A stretch of DNA of 64,000 nucleotides, from positions 719-64,718 of the forward strand of contig DDQZ01000038.1 in the NCBI GenBank assembly GCA_002343505.1. The letters run 5' to 3'. Position 1 is the first letter of the stretch, and every line of letters starts with the position of its first letter. The position numbers and the translations under genes are program-made. Origin of the DNA: Verrucomicrobiaceae bacterium UBA2429. Lineage in GTDB: Bacteria > Verrucomicrobiota > Verrucomicrobiia > Verrucomicrobiales > Verrucomicrobiaceae. This document shows positions 49,254-58,252 of the stretch, piece after piece. Under the pieces are notes generated by a model. It was not told the origin of the DNA. It saw only the letters and a list, made by a program, of their open reading frames with translations, and did not search any database.

Positions 49254-52200
49254 TCAGTCCTCCCTGCGCATTGCCTCCTCGGCTTCGAGGCCGAAGAGGA
49301 ATTCGAAGTCGCCTTTGTCGAGGGAGCGGGAGAAGCCGCCCTCGCCGAGGATGTTGGAGGACATGAGGCTCTTCTTTTGCTGCAGGAGCATGATTTTCTC
49401 CTCGATAGTGCCTTTGGTGATCATGCGGTAGGCCATGACGGGCTGCGTCTGGCCGATGCGGTGGGCGCGGTCTATGGCCTGGGCTTCGACGGCGGGGTTC
49501 CACCAGGGGTCGTAGAGGATGACGTAGCTGGCGGCGGTGAGGTTCAGGCCGCTGCCGCCGGCTTTGAGGGAGAGGAGGAAGACGGCGGGTGAGGTGTCCT
49601 CCTGAAAGCGGCTGACGATCTCGGCGCGGTTTTGCGTGGCGCCGGTGAGCCAGTAATAGGGCACGCCCATGTCCTCCAGCCGGCTGCGGAGAATTTCGAG
49701 CATGGAGACGAACTGGCTGAAGAGCAGGACTTTGTGCCCCTCGGCGTGGAGCTCCTCGATGAGCTCGAGAGTGGCGGTGAGCTTGGCGCTTTCCTCCCCG
49801 GTGGCGGATTTGTCCGCGAGCGCGGGGTGGCAGCAAATCTGGCGCAGGCGGGTGAGGGCCTGGAGGATGGCGAAGCGGCGGCGGGTGAGCACCTCGAAGC
49901 CGGAGGAGGTGATGACCATCTGCTGGGCGCGGGCGAGCTCTTCTTTGTAACGCGCGGCCTGGGCGTCGCTCATCTCGCAGAGGAGCGTCTCCTCGCTGCG
50001 GGAGGGCAGCTCCTTGGCGACTTGGGACTTGGTGCGGCGGAGCAGGAAGGGGCGCAGGCGGGCGTGCAGGCGCTCGGAGGCGGTGCCGTCTTTGCGGCGG
50101 TCGAAGTGGTGGTTGAAATACTTGCGGTCTCCGAGCGCGCCGGGCATGGCGAAGGTCATGAGGCTCCAGAGATCGAGCAGACGGTTCTCCACGGGGGTGC
50201 CGCTGAGCACGAGGCGGTTTTCGGCCTTGAGCTGGCGGGCGGCGCGGGCGGCTTTGCTGTCGGGGTTTTTGATGTGCTGGCCCTCGTCGAGGATGATGGC
50301 GAGCCATTTGACGGTCTCGAGCAGATCCACGCAGCCGCGGAGCTGGGCATAGTTGAGCACGAGCACATGCTGCTCGTTGAGCAGGCTTTCGAGGTCGAGC
50401 TCGTCCTTGTCGCGCAGGACCTGGACTTTGATCTCCGGCGCGGCTTTGGCGAACTCGGTGGCCCAGACGTCGAGCACGGATTTCGGGCAGACGACGAGGC
50501 AGGGCCAGGCTTTGCGGTAGCGCCCGCGCAGCCAGAGGATCCAGGAGATGCTCTGGATGGTTTTGCCCAGGCCCATGTCATCGGCCAGGATGCCGCCGAA
50601 TTTGTTCAGGCTGAGGTAGGAGAGGAAATGGAAGCCCTCGACTTGATAGGGCCGCAGGGTGACGCCGAGGCCGCCTGGCACGGGGGGCTTTTCCTCCAGG
50701 CGCGCCTGCTCCATGCGCTGGGTGAGCATCTGCCAGGCGCGCGGGTTGACGACTTCCTTGACTCCCTGCCCGGCGAGCTGGCGCCAGTGCAGGCGGTGGG
50801 CCTCGTGGCTGAACTCGTCAAAGTCCAGCCCGGCCTGGTCCATGAGCGCCTGCTGCTCTTCGGAGAGCTCCAGCTTCACGCGCCGCCAGGTGCCGTCGGC
50901 GAGCTGGACGAAGCCGCCCCTGGCCGCGATGAGACGGCGGATGTCGGCGGCCTTCAACTCCGCGCCCTCCACCTCGAAAATCATGCGCAGGTCAAACCAG
51001 TCAATGTCCACGGTCTGCGTGGCCTCGATGCGCACGCGGGCGATGAGCGGGTCTGCGAGGATGGTCTGGAGGCGCTCGTCGGTGGTGAGGGTGACGCCCC
51101 CGGGCAGCCGCCGCGCCCAGGACTCGAACTGATCCGGGAAATGCTTTGTCATCCGCACGCGGAAGCCGTCGAACTCCGGGTCGTAAAGCGCGCGCATCTC
51201 ATGCAGCGCGGTCTGCGCGGCGGCGAGCGCGGCGCGGTCGCTGTACAAAATGGTGCCATCGCCCGGGTGCGCGTCCTCGGCCGGCTGCCAGCCGCCGTGC
51301 CGGAGCACCTCGCGCGCGGTGCCGTCCGGCGCGGTCGCCACGACCTGAAATACAGCGTGCTCCGTGCCGCCGCCGGGATGCCGCGCGACACACGAGGCGC
51401 GGATGCCCACGGAGAGCGCCTCGTGCCTCACGCGCGCGGCGATCTCCGCCGGCAGGGGCAGGCCGAGCTTTTCCAGAAAAGTGATGCCCTCCTGCGTGGA
51501 CAATGCGCCCAGCGGGATGCGCAGCGGCTCCTGGCAGAGCGTCCCCTCGCCGAACCAGAACGGCCCCGTGAACAAAGTGTCCGCCGCCAAATAAAGCATG
51601 ACCGCGCCGGGCAGGACGCGCAGCGGCAGGGGCGGCGGCGCGCCATCCGCCAGCGCAAGGCCGAGCCTGAGCTGGCGCGTCTCCGCGTCCTCCACACTCC
51701 GCCAGTGCAAAGGCTCCGCAGGACGGTGAAAAGGTGTTTCGTCCAGGGTCAGCAGGCGCGAGGCCAGCGCCGGCTGCTGGAAGAGCGCGCCGAGCCACGC
51801 GCCGTGAGTGTCGAGATCGTAGCGGCAGGCTTCGCCGGAGCACGGCAGCGGCAGGCAGGCGCGCAGCAGCAGCTCCGCCTCGGCAGGCAGGACGAGGGCG
51901 CCGCGCTCATGCTCGCGCGCGCTGCCCGCCAGCTCTGCCACACTGACATTGCGGAAGCCCTCCAGGCCGTCCACCCGCGCCTGCAGCCTGGCCTCCGAGG
52001 GTGTGAGGATGAGGCGGAAGTCCAGCGGAAGCGGCCCCGGCTGCCGCGCCGAGTCCATGCTGCGCAGCACCTCGCGGATGCGCTCCTTCCATGCCGGCAG
52101 GGTGCTTTCCTGCCTCCAAAACGCCAGCTTTCCACGCAGAGCGGCCAAGTCCGTGAAGCCGCGCAGAAAAGCGGGCGCCGGCAGCTTTTTCTCGTCCAGC

Positions 52201-52757
52201 GCCAGCGCCACATAGTCCCAAAACTCCCGCAGCCCCGCGGGCGTCTCCGGCCAGAGATGCAGCGGGTCCGTGCTCTGGATGCTCCAGCGCGAATGCAGGC
52301 GCACCATGTCCTGGTCGTAGATGCGCCCGCCGCTCTGGCGCACGCGCTCGAAGCGCTTCTCCAGCTTGCCGAGGTAGTTCTCCTCATCCGGCGTGAGCCT
52401 GCGCGCCAGCCGCCGCTCGATCTGCGCCTGAAAAGCCTCCTCCGACTCCGCCGATGGCGCCACTGCCTCCGGCTGGCGGGCCAGCCGCCGCCGCGCGGCC
52501 TCCAGCACCGCGCAGGCGGCCAGCTTGTGCAGGGTCTCCTCCTCGCAGTCGCTCTCCTCGCTCCAACGGCCCTCCGGGGACCTGGCCCAGCGCACGTTCA
52601 CACGCCGGTCGTCGAGGATGACCTCGGCCAGGATTTCATCCTCGAAGAGATCCAAGGCGCGCACCGCGTCATCATCGGCCAGACGCTCCGCCTCCTGCCG
52701 CAGGCGCGGCTCCACGGAGTCCTGAATGCGTGAAATGAATTGGGCTAGATCAGACAT
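49254..52757 (-). CDS. SNF2-family ATP-dependent helicase
   Basis: A 1167-aa protein. The first 640 residues are a poorly conserved N-terminal region of the kind attached to bacterial SNF2/HepA relatives. The helicase ATPase follows: GGILADDMGLGKTIQSISWI (Walker A), LVVCPKSVLDVWATEF (Ia), LAIILDEGQHIKNPDSKAA (motif II, DEGQ where most have DEAQ), and VLSGTPVENRLLDLWSLM (III). Then the C-terminal lobe: KVLLFSQFVSMLEILR, FLLSLKAGGSGLNLTAAS, and DRAHRIGQTQPVMAYRMIT (VI). It moves along or remodels DNA-protein complexes; the target is unknown. It stands alone between convergent and divergent neighbours. Confidence 0.9.
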   Translation of the reverse strand: MSDLAQFISRIQDSVEPRLRQEAERLADDDAVRALDLFEDEILAEVILDDRRVNVRWARSPEGRWSEESDCEEETLHKLAACAVLEAARRRLARQPEAVAPSAESEEAFQAQIERRLARRLTPDEENYLGKLEKRFERVRQSGGRIYDQDMVRLHSRWSIQSTDPLHLWPETPAGLREFWDYVALALDEKKLPAPAFLRGFTDLAALRGKLAFWRQESTLPAWKERIREVLRSMDSARQPGPLPLDFRLILTPSEARLQARVDGLEGFRNVSVAELAGSAREHERGALVLPAEAELLLRACLPLPCSGEACRYDLDTHGAWLGALFQQPALASRLLTLDETPFHRPAEPLHWRSVEDAETRQLRLGLALADGAPPPLPLRVLPGAVMLYLAADTLFTGPFWFGEGTLCQEPLRIPLGALSTQEGITFLEKLGLPLPAEIAARVRHEALSVGIRASCVARHPGGGTEHAVFQVVATAPDGTAREVLRHGGWQPAEDAHPGDGTILYSDRAALAAAQTALHEMRALYDPEFDGFRVRMTKHFPDQFESWARRLPGGVTLTTDERLQTILADPLIARVRIEATQTVDIDWFDLRMIFEVEGAELKAADIRRLIAARGGFVQLADGTWRRVKLELSEEQQALMDQAGLDFDEFSHEAHRLHWRQLAGQGVKEVVNPRAWQMLTQRMEQARLEEKPPVPGGLGVTLRPYQVEGFHFLSYLSLNKFGGILADDMGLGKTIQSISWILWLRGRYRKAWPCLVVCPKSVLDVWATEFAKAAPEIKVQVLRDKDELDLESLLNEQHVLVLNYAQLRGCVDLLETVKWLAIILDEGQHIKNPDSKAARAARQLKAENRLVLSGTPVENRLLDLWSLMTFAMPGALGDRKYFNHHFDRRKDGTASERLHARLRPFLLRRTKSQVAKELPSRSEETLLCEMSDAQAARYKEELARAQQMVITSSGFEVLTRRRFAILQALTRLRQICCHPALADKSATGEESAKLTATLELIEELHAEGHKVLLFSQFVSMLEILRSRLEDMGVPYYWLTGATQNRAEIVSRFQEDTSPAVFLLSLKAGGSGLNLTAASYVILYDPWWNPAVEAQAIDRAHRIGQTQPVMAYRMITKGTIEEKIMLLQQKKSLMSSNILGEGGFSRSLDKGDFEFLFGLEAEEAMRRED

Positions 52758-52860
52758 CGCTGGGGGATGCTCCCCCGCGCGGGACGGGGGGAACTGGATG
52801 CCCTAGCACACCCCCGCCGCCTTTGCCAATCCTGTCTCGAAAATGTCACGCTCCGCGCGC

Positions 52861-54003
52861 TCAGGCGCCGGTGCGGGCTTTTTTCAAAGTGTGGATGGAG
52901 AGCAGGCCGATGCCGCCCATGGCCATGAGGCCGAGGATGTGGACGGCGACGAGGAGGCTGTTGGCCTGGTGCAGACCGGCGAAGCCGCGCCCGGCCCAGA
53001 TGATGAGCAGGCCGCCGACGGTGGCGAGGAAGGCGGTGAAGACGCCGAGCAGCATGAAAAAAAGCGTTCCCTCGTCGAGGTGGATGAATTTTTCCGTGAA
53101 GCGCAGCGGCTTGTCCCCGCCGCGCAGGTGCAGGCTGCAGCCGAAGATGTAGAGCTGGGTGCCGAGGATGCCGGCCATGAGCAGGAGGGCCTGGCTGTGG
53201 ATGTCGAAGACGTTGAAGGGGCCGAGCGCCACGGGGCCGGTGATGGCGGAGAGGATTTGCAGCAGCGTGGCGGGCACGAGCAGCAGCAGGCCGAGCCATT
53301 CGAAAAGCGCGGGCCGCTCGGACAGGATGAAAAGCAGATGCCTCATGCCGTCGCGCCAGGTGCGCAGGTGCGCCACGCGGTCGGGCGGGCCGCAGCGCAG
53401 GCCGGAGGGGATTTCCACCGTTTTGGTGCCGGCTTTGAGCGCCTTGATGAGCAGCTCGGAGGCGAACTCCATCCCGTCGGAGCGGATGCCCCACTTGAGA
53501 TACTCCTCCTTTTTCACGCAGCGGAAGCCTGAGTTGCAGTCGGTGAGCCGGCCGTGGAAAAGCGTGTTGATGAGCCAGGTGAGCACAGGCGTGCCCAGGT
53601 GGCGGTGCAGGGGCGGCATGGCGCCGGGCTCGATCTCGCCGATCATGCGGGAGGCGATGGCCATGCCGGCGTCGTTTTTCACCGCCGCCTCATGCAGCGG
53701 CGCGGCATGCTCGTACATGTAGGTGCTGTCGGAGTCGGCGAACATGGCATATTTGCCAAGCGCGGCCTCGATGCCGCCTTTCAATGCCGCGCCATATCCG
53801 CGCGCGGCCACGGGCACCACGCGGCAGCCGGCGGCTGCGGCGATCTCGCGGGAGCGGTCGGTGCTGCCGTTGTCGGCGACGACGATCTCATAAGCGATGC
53901 CCGCCGGATCGAGCGAGGCCTTCACGCGTTCAATGCAGATGCCGAGGGTTTTTTCCTCGTTGAGGCAGGGGAAGACGAAAGTCAGGTCGGGCGCGGAAGA
54001 CAT
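52861..54003 (-). CDS. glycosyltransferase family 2 with C-terminal membrane domain
   Basis: A 380-aa protein. The N-terminal GT-A domain has TFVFPCLNEEKTLGICIERV, IVVADNGSTDRSREI, MFADSDSTYMYEHA (D-x-D) and LTDCNSGFRCV. From about 230 four membrane helices follow (LFEWLGLLLLVPATLLQIL onward). This is the layout of polyprenyl-phosphate glycosyltransferases, which make lipid-linked sugars for periplasmic GT-C enzymes. It fits the GT39-like gene at 55912 that would use such a donor. Last gene of a four-gene minus-strand operon. Confidence 0.83.
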   Translation of the reverse strand: MSSAPDLTFVFPCLNEEKTLGICIERVKASLDPAGIAYEIVVADNGSTDRSREIAAAAGCRVVPVAARGYGAALKGGIEAALGKYAMFADSDSTYMYEHAAPLHEAAVKNDAGMAIASRMIGEIEPGAMPPLHRHLGTPVLTWLINTLFHGRLTDCNSGFRCVKKEEYLKWGIRSDGMEFASELLIKALKAGTKTVEIPSGLRCGPPDRVAHLRTWRDGMRHLLFILSERPALFEWLGLLLLVPATLLQILSAITGPVALGPFNVFDIHSQALLLMAGILGTQLYIFGCSLHLRGGDKPLRFTEKFIHLDEGTLFFMLLGVFTAFLATVGGLLIIWAGRGFAGLHQANSLLVAVHILGLMAMGGIGLLSIHTLKKARTGA

Positions 54004-54021
54004 GGGCGGGAGGCGGACTGG

Positions 54022-54747
54022 CTAAGCAAGGGGCGGCTTTCTGGCAAGCACGAGATACTGGCCGCCGAGCGGCAGCTTGCACAGCAGCGGCTCCAGGGGG
54101 CGCAGCATCTTGAGCGAACCGGGGAAGACAAACAGCGAGTCCCCCAGCACGATCTGGAAGCCGGCGTCGCGCAGCAGGGCGCGCGCTTGATGCGGGAAGA
54201 GCATTTGCGCGTCGCGGTCAAAGGGCACGCGGCTCATCATGAAATGCACCACGGGATTCCAGCGGTTGTTCTCCCAAAAGGCGAACCAGCCGCCCGGCTT
54301 GAGGGCCCGCCAGACCAGGCGCGCGGCCTGCGCGCGGTGCTCCGGCAGGATGTGGTGGAAGACACCGTTGGTGAAGGCCAGATCAAACGCGGACTCCGGC
54401 ACATCACCGGCATCGGCGGTGAATTTCGCCCGCGGATGCAGCCCGCCGGCTTCTTTGACGGACTCGGATGAGGGGTCGTAGCCGAGATAGTCCTCAAGGC
54501 TCAAACCCGCCTGCAGATACGGGAAGGCGGTGCCGGTGCCGCAGCCGAAGTCAAGACAGCGCTCCGCCGTGTGCCCGGCGGCGGAGAGCCGCGCGCGCAG
54601 CCAGTTCACGCGCCCTTCGGCGAAGTATTCCTTGGTCTCGCCGCTGAACTTGAGGCCGCGGTTGAGCGCCTGGTCGTAGTCCTCCGCGAAGGCGTCGAAC
54701 TCCGCCCGCGGAGGCGGGTCGTTGGCGGATGGCGCGGCGTCTGGCAT
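54022..54747 (-). CDS. class I SAM-dependent methyltransferase (Methyltransf_11/25-like)
   Basis: A 241-aa protein from ATG 54747 (MPDAAPSANDPPPRAEFDAF). It has RCLDFGCGTGTAFPYLQAG (motif I), YLGYDPSSESVKEA, FDLAFTNGVFHHILPEHR (motif II/III region) and ALKPGGWFAFWENNRWNP. The extra open frame upstream overlaps the GT4 gene and is not used. It lies seven bases after the GT4 stop and 18 bases before the GT2 gene. Confidence 0.82.
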   Translation of the reverse strand: MPDAAPSANDPPPRAEFDAFAEDYDQALNRGLKFSGETKEYFAEGRVNWLRARLSAAGHTAERCLDFGCGTGTAFPYLQAGLSLEDYLGYDPSSESVKEAGGLHPRAKFTADAGDVPESAFDLAFTNGVFHHILPEHRAQAARLVWRALKPGGWFAFWENNRWNPVVHFMMSRVPFDRDAQMLFPHQARALLRDAGFQIVLGDSLFVFPGSLKMLRPLEPLLCKLPLGGQYLVLARKPPLA

Positions 54748-54754
54748 GGGCGTG

Positions 54755-55915
54755 TCAGTGCGCCGGAGAGGCGCTTTGCGCAAGCGCCTCGTTGAGCGCG
54801 TTTTCGTAAAACCGCGCCACATTCGGCCAGGCGCGCGCCATGCCCAGCTCGGAGAGACGCGCGCGCCCGGCGGGCTGGCGCAGGCGCTGCAAAGCCGCGT
54901 CCACCCAGGCATCCAGATCGCCGGGCGGCGTGAGCGCGCCCTTCCAAACCTCGTCCACCACCTCATGGATGCCGCCGACCCGGGTGGAGACCACGGGCAG
55001 CCCGCAGGCCTGGGATTCGAGGATGACATTGGGCAGGCCCTCGTTGCGGCTGGTCATGCAGAAAAGATCGGCGGCGCGCATCCATTGGCCGATTTGCGCG
55101 GCATCCTGCGGGCCGAGGAAACGCACGCGGCCGGCGATGCCGAGTTCGGCGGCGCATTTCTCCAAGGCCGCGCGCATGGGTCCGCGCCCGGCCAGGGCAA
55201 GCCGCGTGTCATTCTCCGCCCGGTTCACGCGCTGGAAGGCGCGCAGCAGAAATTCCGGGTCCTTCACCGGCAGCAGATTGCCGACAAAGAGCAGCCACCT
55301 GCCGTCTTCGGGCAGTCCCAAAGCGCGCCGCGCCTCCGGCCTGTCGCCGCCGTGAAAAACGCCGGTGTCCACGCCATTGTGGACGGGCTTCAGCTTCACC
55401 CCAGGAACACCCGCGCCGCCGAGCAGGACGGCCAGGCTTTCACTGCGCGTGATGACAGCCCGCGCGCGCGAGCAGGCATCGAGGATGGCGGCGCGGCGGG
55501 GGCGGCTTTTCAGATAGACATGCACATCACTGCCCTGCGCGATGAGCGCCAGGGGCGCGTCCGCACCCGCATGAGCCGCCGCCCAGGCGTCCGGGAAAAG
55601 CCAGCTCGCCAGCACCACATCCCATTTCCACGACGCGCGCAGCCGCGCCAGAGCGGGGCGGAGCGCGGCGGCCATCAGGCGGTGGTTGAACAGGCCGCCC
55701 GCCTTCGGCACATAAAGCGCGGGCACATACTCCGGCGCGAAGACCGCGTCCATCCCGCGCGGCAGGAGCGGGCGGCGGCGCAGCATCGGGCGCGGGGAAA
55801 GCGCGCGCGCCTCATGGCCCAGCGCGCGCAGGTGATGCAGCACCGTCACATTATCCAAGCCGCGATAAGGCTCGGTGGTGTCTGGAAAGAGATTCGAGAT
55901 GAAAAGGATCCTCAT
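54755..55915 (-). CDS. glycosyltransferase family 4
   Basis: A 386-aa GT-B enzyme from ATG 55915 (MRILFISNLFPDTTEPYRG). It has LIAQGSDVHVYLKSRPRRAA, WLLFVGNLLPVKDPEFLLRA (KD donor loop), LALAGRGPM, and TSRNEGLPNVILESQACG (E-x7-E). The first codons overlap the GT39-like stop by four bases. It probably builds an envelope glycan with the three neighbouring genes. Confidence 0.86.
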   Translation of the reverse strand: MRILFISNLFPDTTEPYRGLDNVTVLHHLRALGHEARALSPRPMLRRRPLLPRGMDAVFAPEYVPALYVPKAGGLFNHRLMAAALRPALARLRASWKWDVVLASWLFPDAWAAAHAGADAPLALIAQGSDVHVYLKSRPRRAAILDACSRARAVITRSESLAVLLGGAGVPGVKLKPVHNGVDTGVFHGGDRPEARRALGLPEDGRWLLFVGNLLPVKDPEFLLRAFQRVNRAENDTRLALAGRGPMRAALEKCAAELGIAGRVRFLGPQDAAQIGQWMRAADLFCMTSRNEGLPNVILESQACGLPVVSTRVGGIHEVVDEVWKGALTPPGDLDAWVDAALQRLRQPAGRARLSELGMARAWPNVARFYENALNEALAQSASPAH

Positions 55916-57498
55916 GGCAGCTTCTCCACCCGCCGGTAAACCCGCAGCACGCCGCCCGGCGTGTCCATGCGGCTGATTTTTTGCTCGCAGAAAAGCCGCC
56001 AGCCGGAGTTTTCCGAGGCCATCGCGGCGGACAAAAGCGCGTGATGCGGCCGCACATGAGCGGGCGCCTGCGCGCCGTCCAGCACGACCCAGGTGATGTC
56101 GCCATCGTCCAGATGGCGCAGCAGCTTGCCTGCCTCGGTGAAAGCCGCGCGGTAGTCGCGCCCGAGCCAGTCGCTGGTGGAGAGCTCCTTGCTCGCTCGC
56201 AGGATGCGCACCCTGCCCTGCACGCGCATTTGAGCGGTCATGGCGTAGCAGGCCTCCGCGATCAGCGCGCCTTCTCCGCGCGCGTCGGAGGAGACCAGCC
56301 AGCGCTCCTGGCGCGCGGGCACAGCCTCCGCGAGCATTTTGCGCGCGGCGCTGGCATAACCGGCAACGTCCTTCTTCGGCAGCACACCCACCATGCCCAG
56401 CGTCAAGGCCAGCACCAGCCACGGCAGCGCCAGCCGCGAGCGCGCCGCGCTCCCCGGCATGGCAAGGCGCGTCACCGCGCTGATCGAAAGCAGCACCACC
56501 GGCGCCAGCAGCGGCACGAGATACCGGCTGGAAAAGCCCGCCGGGATCAGCAGCATAAGCGCCACCCCGCCCGCAAGCCAGGACCACAGCAGCGCCTCCA
56601 TCATCTCCAGCCGCCGCGCGCGCGCGGCCTGCCACACTGCCCCTGCCAGTGCCAGCGCCAGCAGCGCCATGAGCACCCAGCCCAGGCTCCACGGCAGCAT
56701 CCGCGCATACTCGCCCAGCGCCCGCAGGAAGAATTGCGCCACCGGCTCGCGCAGCATCCCCTCCTGCGTGATGCGCGAGGAGTAGAGCATCCACGGCGCG
56801 GCGAAGACCACCACAGGCGCGGCCGCCAGCCACCATGAGGCTTTTTTCAAAAGCCCCCACCGCCCCTTAAGCACAAGCGTGCCCGCCGGCAGCGCCGCCA
56901 GCATCAGGCCGGAACCCTTCGTCAAAATCGCCGCCGCCGCCAGGAAACCGAAGGCCAGCGACGCGCGCGCCGCCCCCGTGCGCAAATAGCGCGCCCAGGC
57001 CGCCGCCGCCAGCACACAGAGCAGCGCCAGCAAAATGTCCGCCATGACCAGGACCGTGAGCTTCAGCATCGGCGGCAGAGCCACCACCAGCAGCGCCGCC
57101 GCCCAGGCCGCAGAAGCGCCCAGCCAGCTCCGAGCGAAACTCGCGATGCAAAAAGCCAGCAGCACAAGTAGCACGACCTGCATGGACAGCAGCACATCCG
57201 GGTCCGCGCCGGGCAGCAGCGGCAGCGCCGCGGCGGCATAATAACCGGGTGGATAATGGCCGAGCGCCACCTTCGGGAAGTTCTCATAATAGCGGCTGGC
57301 GAACGCCAGCGGCGGCGAGCCGGCAGCCTCCGCCAGATAGTCGCGCACCATGAGCGCGGTGACTGCGTGTGCCGGCTCGTCCGGATCCGCGCCCAGGTCG
57401 GAGCGCGGCGCCCCGGAGAAAAAAAGCACGGCCTCCAGCGCCACCGCCAGCGCGAGCGCGGGCAGCAGGCTTTTTGTGGAAAAGGCGGAGGCGCTCAT
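55912..57498 (-). CDS. GT39/ArnT-like membrane glycosyltransferase
   Basis: A 528-aa integral membrane protein from ATG 57498 (MSASAFSTKSLLPALALA). After the first helix comes GADPDEPAHAVTALMVRDYL, the acidic periplasmic loop motif of GT-C enzymes (Asp/Glu-Pro), then ENFPKVALGHYPPGYYAAAA. About eleven helices follow, then a soluble C-terminal domain with WVVLDGAQAPAHVRPHHALL. Such enzymes move sugars from polyprenyl carriers to lipid A, proteins or glycans at the outer face of the inner membrane. It is the first gene of the operon. Confidence 0.75.
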   Translation of the reverse strand: MSASAFSTKSLLPALALAVALEAVLFFSGAPRSDLGADPDEPAHAVTALMVRDYLAEAAGSPPLAFASRYYENFPKVALGHYPPGYYAAAALPLLPGADPDVLLSMQVVLLVLLAFCIASFARSWLGASAAWAAALLVVALPPMLKLTVLVMADILLALLCVLAAAAWARYLRTGAARASLAFGFLAAAAILTKGSGLMLAALPAGTLVLKGRWGLLKKASWWLAAAPVVVFAAPWMLYSSRITQEGMLREPVAQFFLRALGEYARMLPWSLGWVLMALLALALAGAVWQAARARRLEMMEALLWSWLAGGVALMLLIPAGFSSRYLVPLLAPVVLLSISAVTRLAMPGSAARSRLALPWLVLALTLGMVGVLPKKDVAGYASAARKMLAEAVPARQERWLVSSDARGEGALIAEACYAMTAQMRVQGRVRILRASKELSTSDWLGRDYRAAFTEAGKLLRHLDDGDITWVVLDGAQAPAHVRPHHALLSAAMASENSGWRLFCEQKISRMDTPGGVLRVYRRVEKLP

Positions 57499-58252
57499 GC
57501 GTGCGGTCAACCGGCCGTGCCGACGGGGTTGGTGCAACCGCGCGCGGCACCGCCGCGCGCCTCTCGGCGGCCGTCGGGAATCATAAAGCTGCGGCGGATC
57601 ATCGGCGGCCATGCAACCACGGGATGCCGGGCCGGTCAAAAGCGAATGCCAACCGGCGCGCAGGATCAGCGCATCCAGCGCGGGTCGCGCACCCGAAAAT
57701 AGCGGACGGGGTATCGCAGGTGGGTACGGACCCGAAGTTCAACTCCAACATTCGGATATCGCAGCAAGCCGTTGGTCAGTTTTAACCCGACATTCAAACG
57801 CGGCAATCCATCTGCTGGATTGAGCCAATCCAGCAAGGGTGTCTCCCAGCCCCCCTTGCCCCTCTCCGGCCATGCCCTTCGACACCTCCCTCTCCACCTC
57901 CCTCTCCCGCGCCGTGATGCGAGGCCAGTCCACGGTTGAAGTCCGTCATTGATCCCGTGCCGGTGATCACCGGCGCGGTGGTGGATTCGGTGACGCCGCT
58001 GCCGCCGGGAGATTCGCGCAGGGCGTCCGTGGCGCTCATTCGTGGCGTGCTTTCCTTCAGCTTCGGCCTCTCCCCCAGCCTGCTGGCGGAGGGCAGCGAG
58101 GCCGCCGTTTGATGCATGCCGCCGGCAGCAGCGGGCGCATGTTTTAAAAACAGGCAGTTTCGGGCTTTACTCGCATGGTGAATCCAGATTAAATCCGTGA
58201 AATAAGGCGTCTCCGCGCCGGAACATCCATTCATACCACGACATCACAGACC
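57499..58252. other. 754-bp stretch without a confident gene
   Basis: The stretch holds an inverted repeat (57813-57835) and, from 57872, a plus-strand open frame that starts MPFDTSLSTSLSRAVMRG and would need a one-base shift near 57945 to continue as VPVITGAVVDSVTPLPPG and on to a stop near 58112. That reads like a decayed or misassembled coding segment of about 80 residues of no known family. No tRNA, clear promoter or terminator is visible. Confidence 0.4.
57813..57835. repeat. perfect inverted repeat TGCTGGATT-GAGCC-AATCCAGCA
   Basis: 9-bp arms with a 5-base loop. Bases 57826-57840 (CAATCCAGCAAGGGT) recur exactly at 57-71, so the right arm and its flank are shared with the left end of the window. 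There is no T tract on either strand. Confidence 0.6.

Noticed and set aside
49632..52733. 1033-codon open frame on the plus strand
   Set aside because: It lies wholly antisense to the SNF2 gene, whose helicase motifs are unmistakable. The plus-strand product has no domain and is rich in His, Arg, Glu and Gln, as expected of a shadow frame in GC-rich DNA.
56000..56860. A 701-aa glycosyltransferase starting at 56860
   Set aside because: The upstream part overlaps the GT39-like gene out of frame. The GT4 fold begins at ATG 55915, which also gives a four-base overlap.
57794..58234. 146-codon open frame on the minus strand
   Set aside because: Low-complexity Gly/Arg/Thr-rich product with no start signal. 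The opposite strand has better, though broken, coding character.
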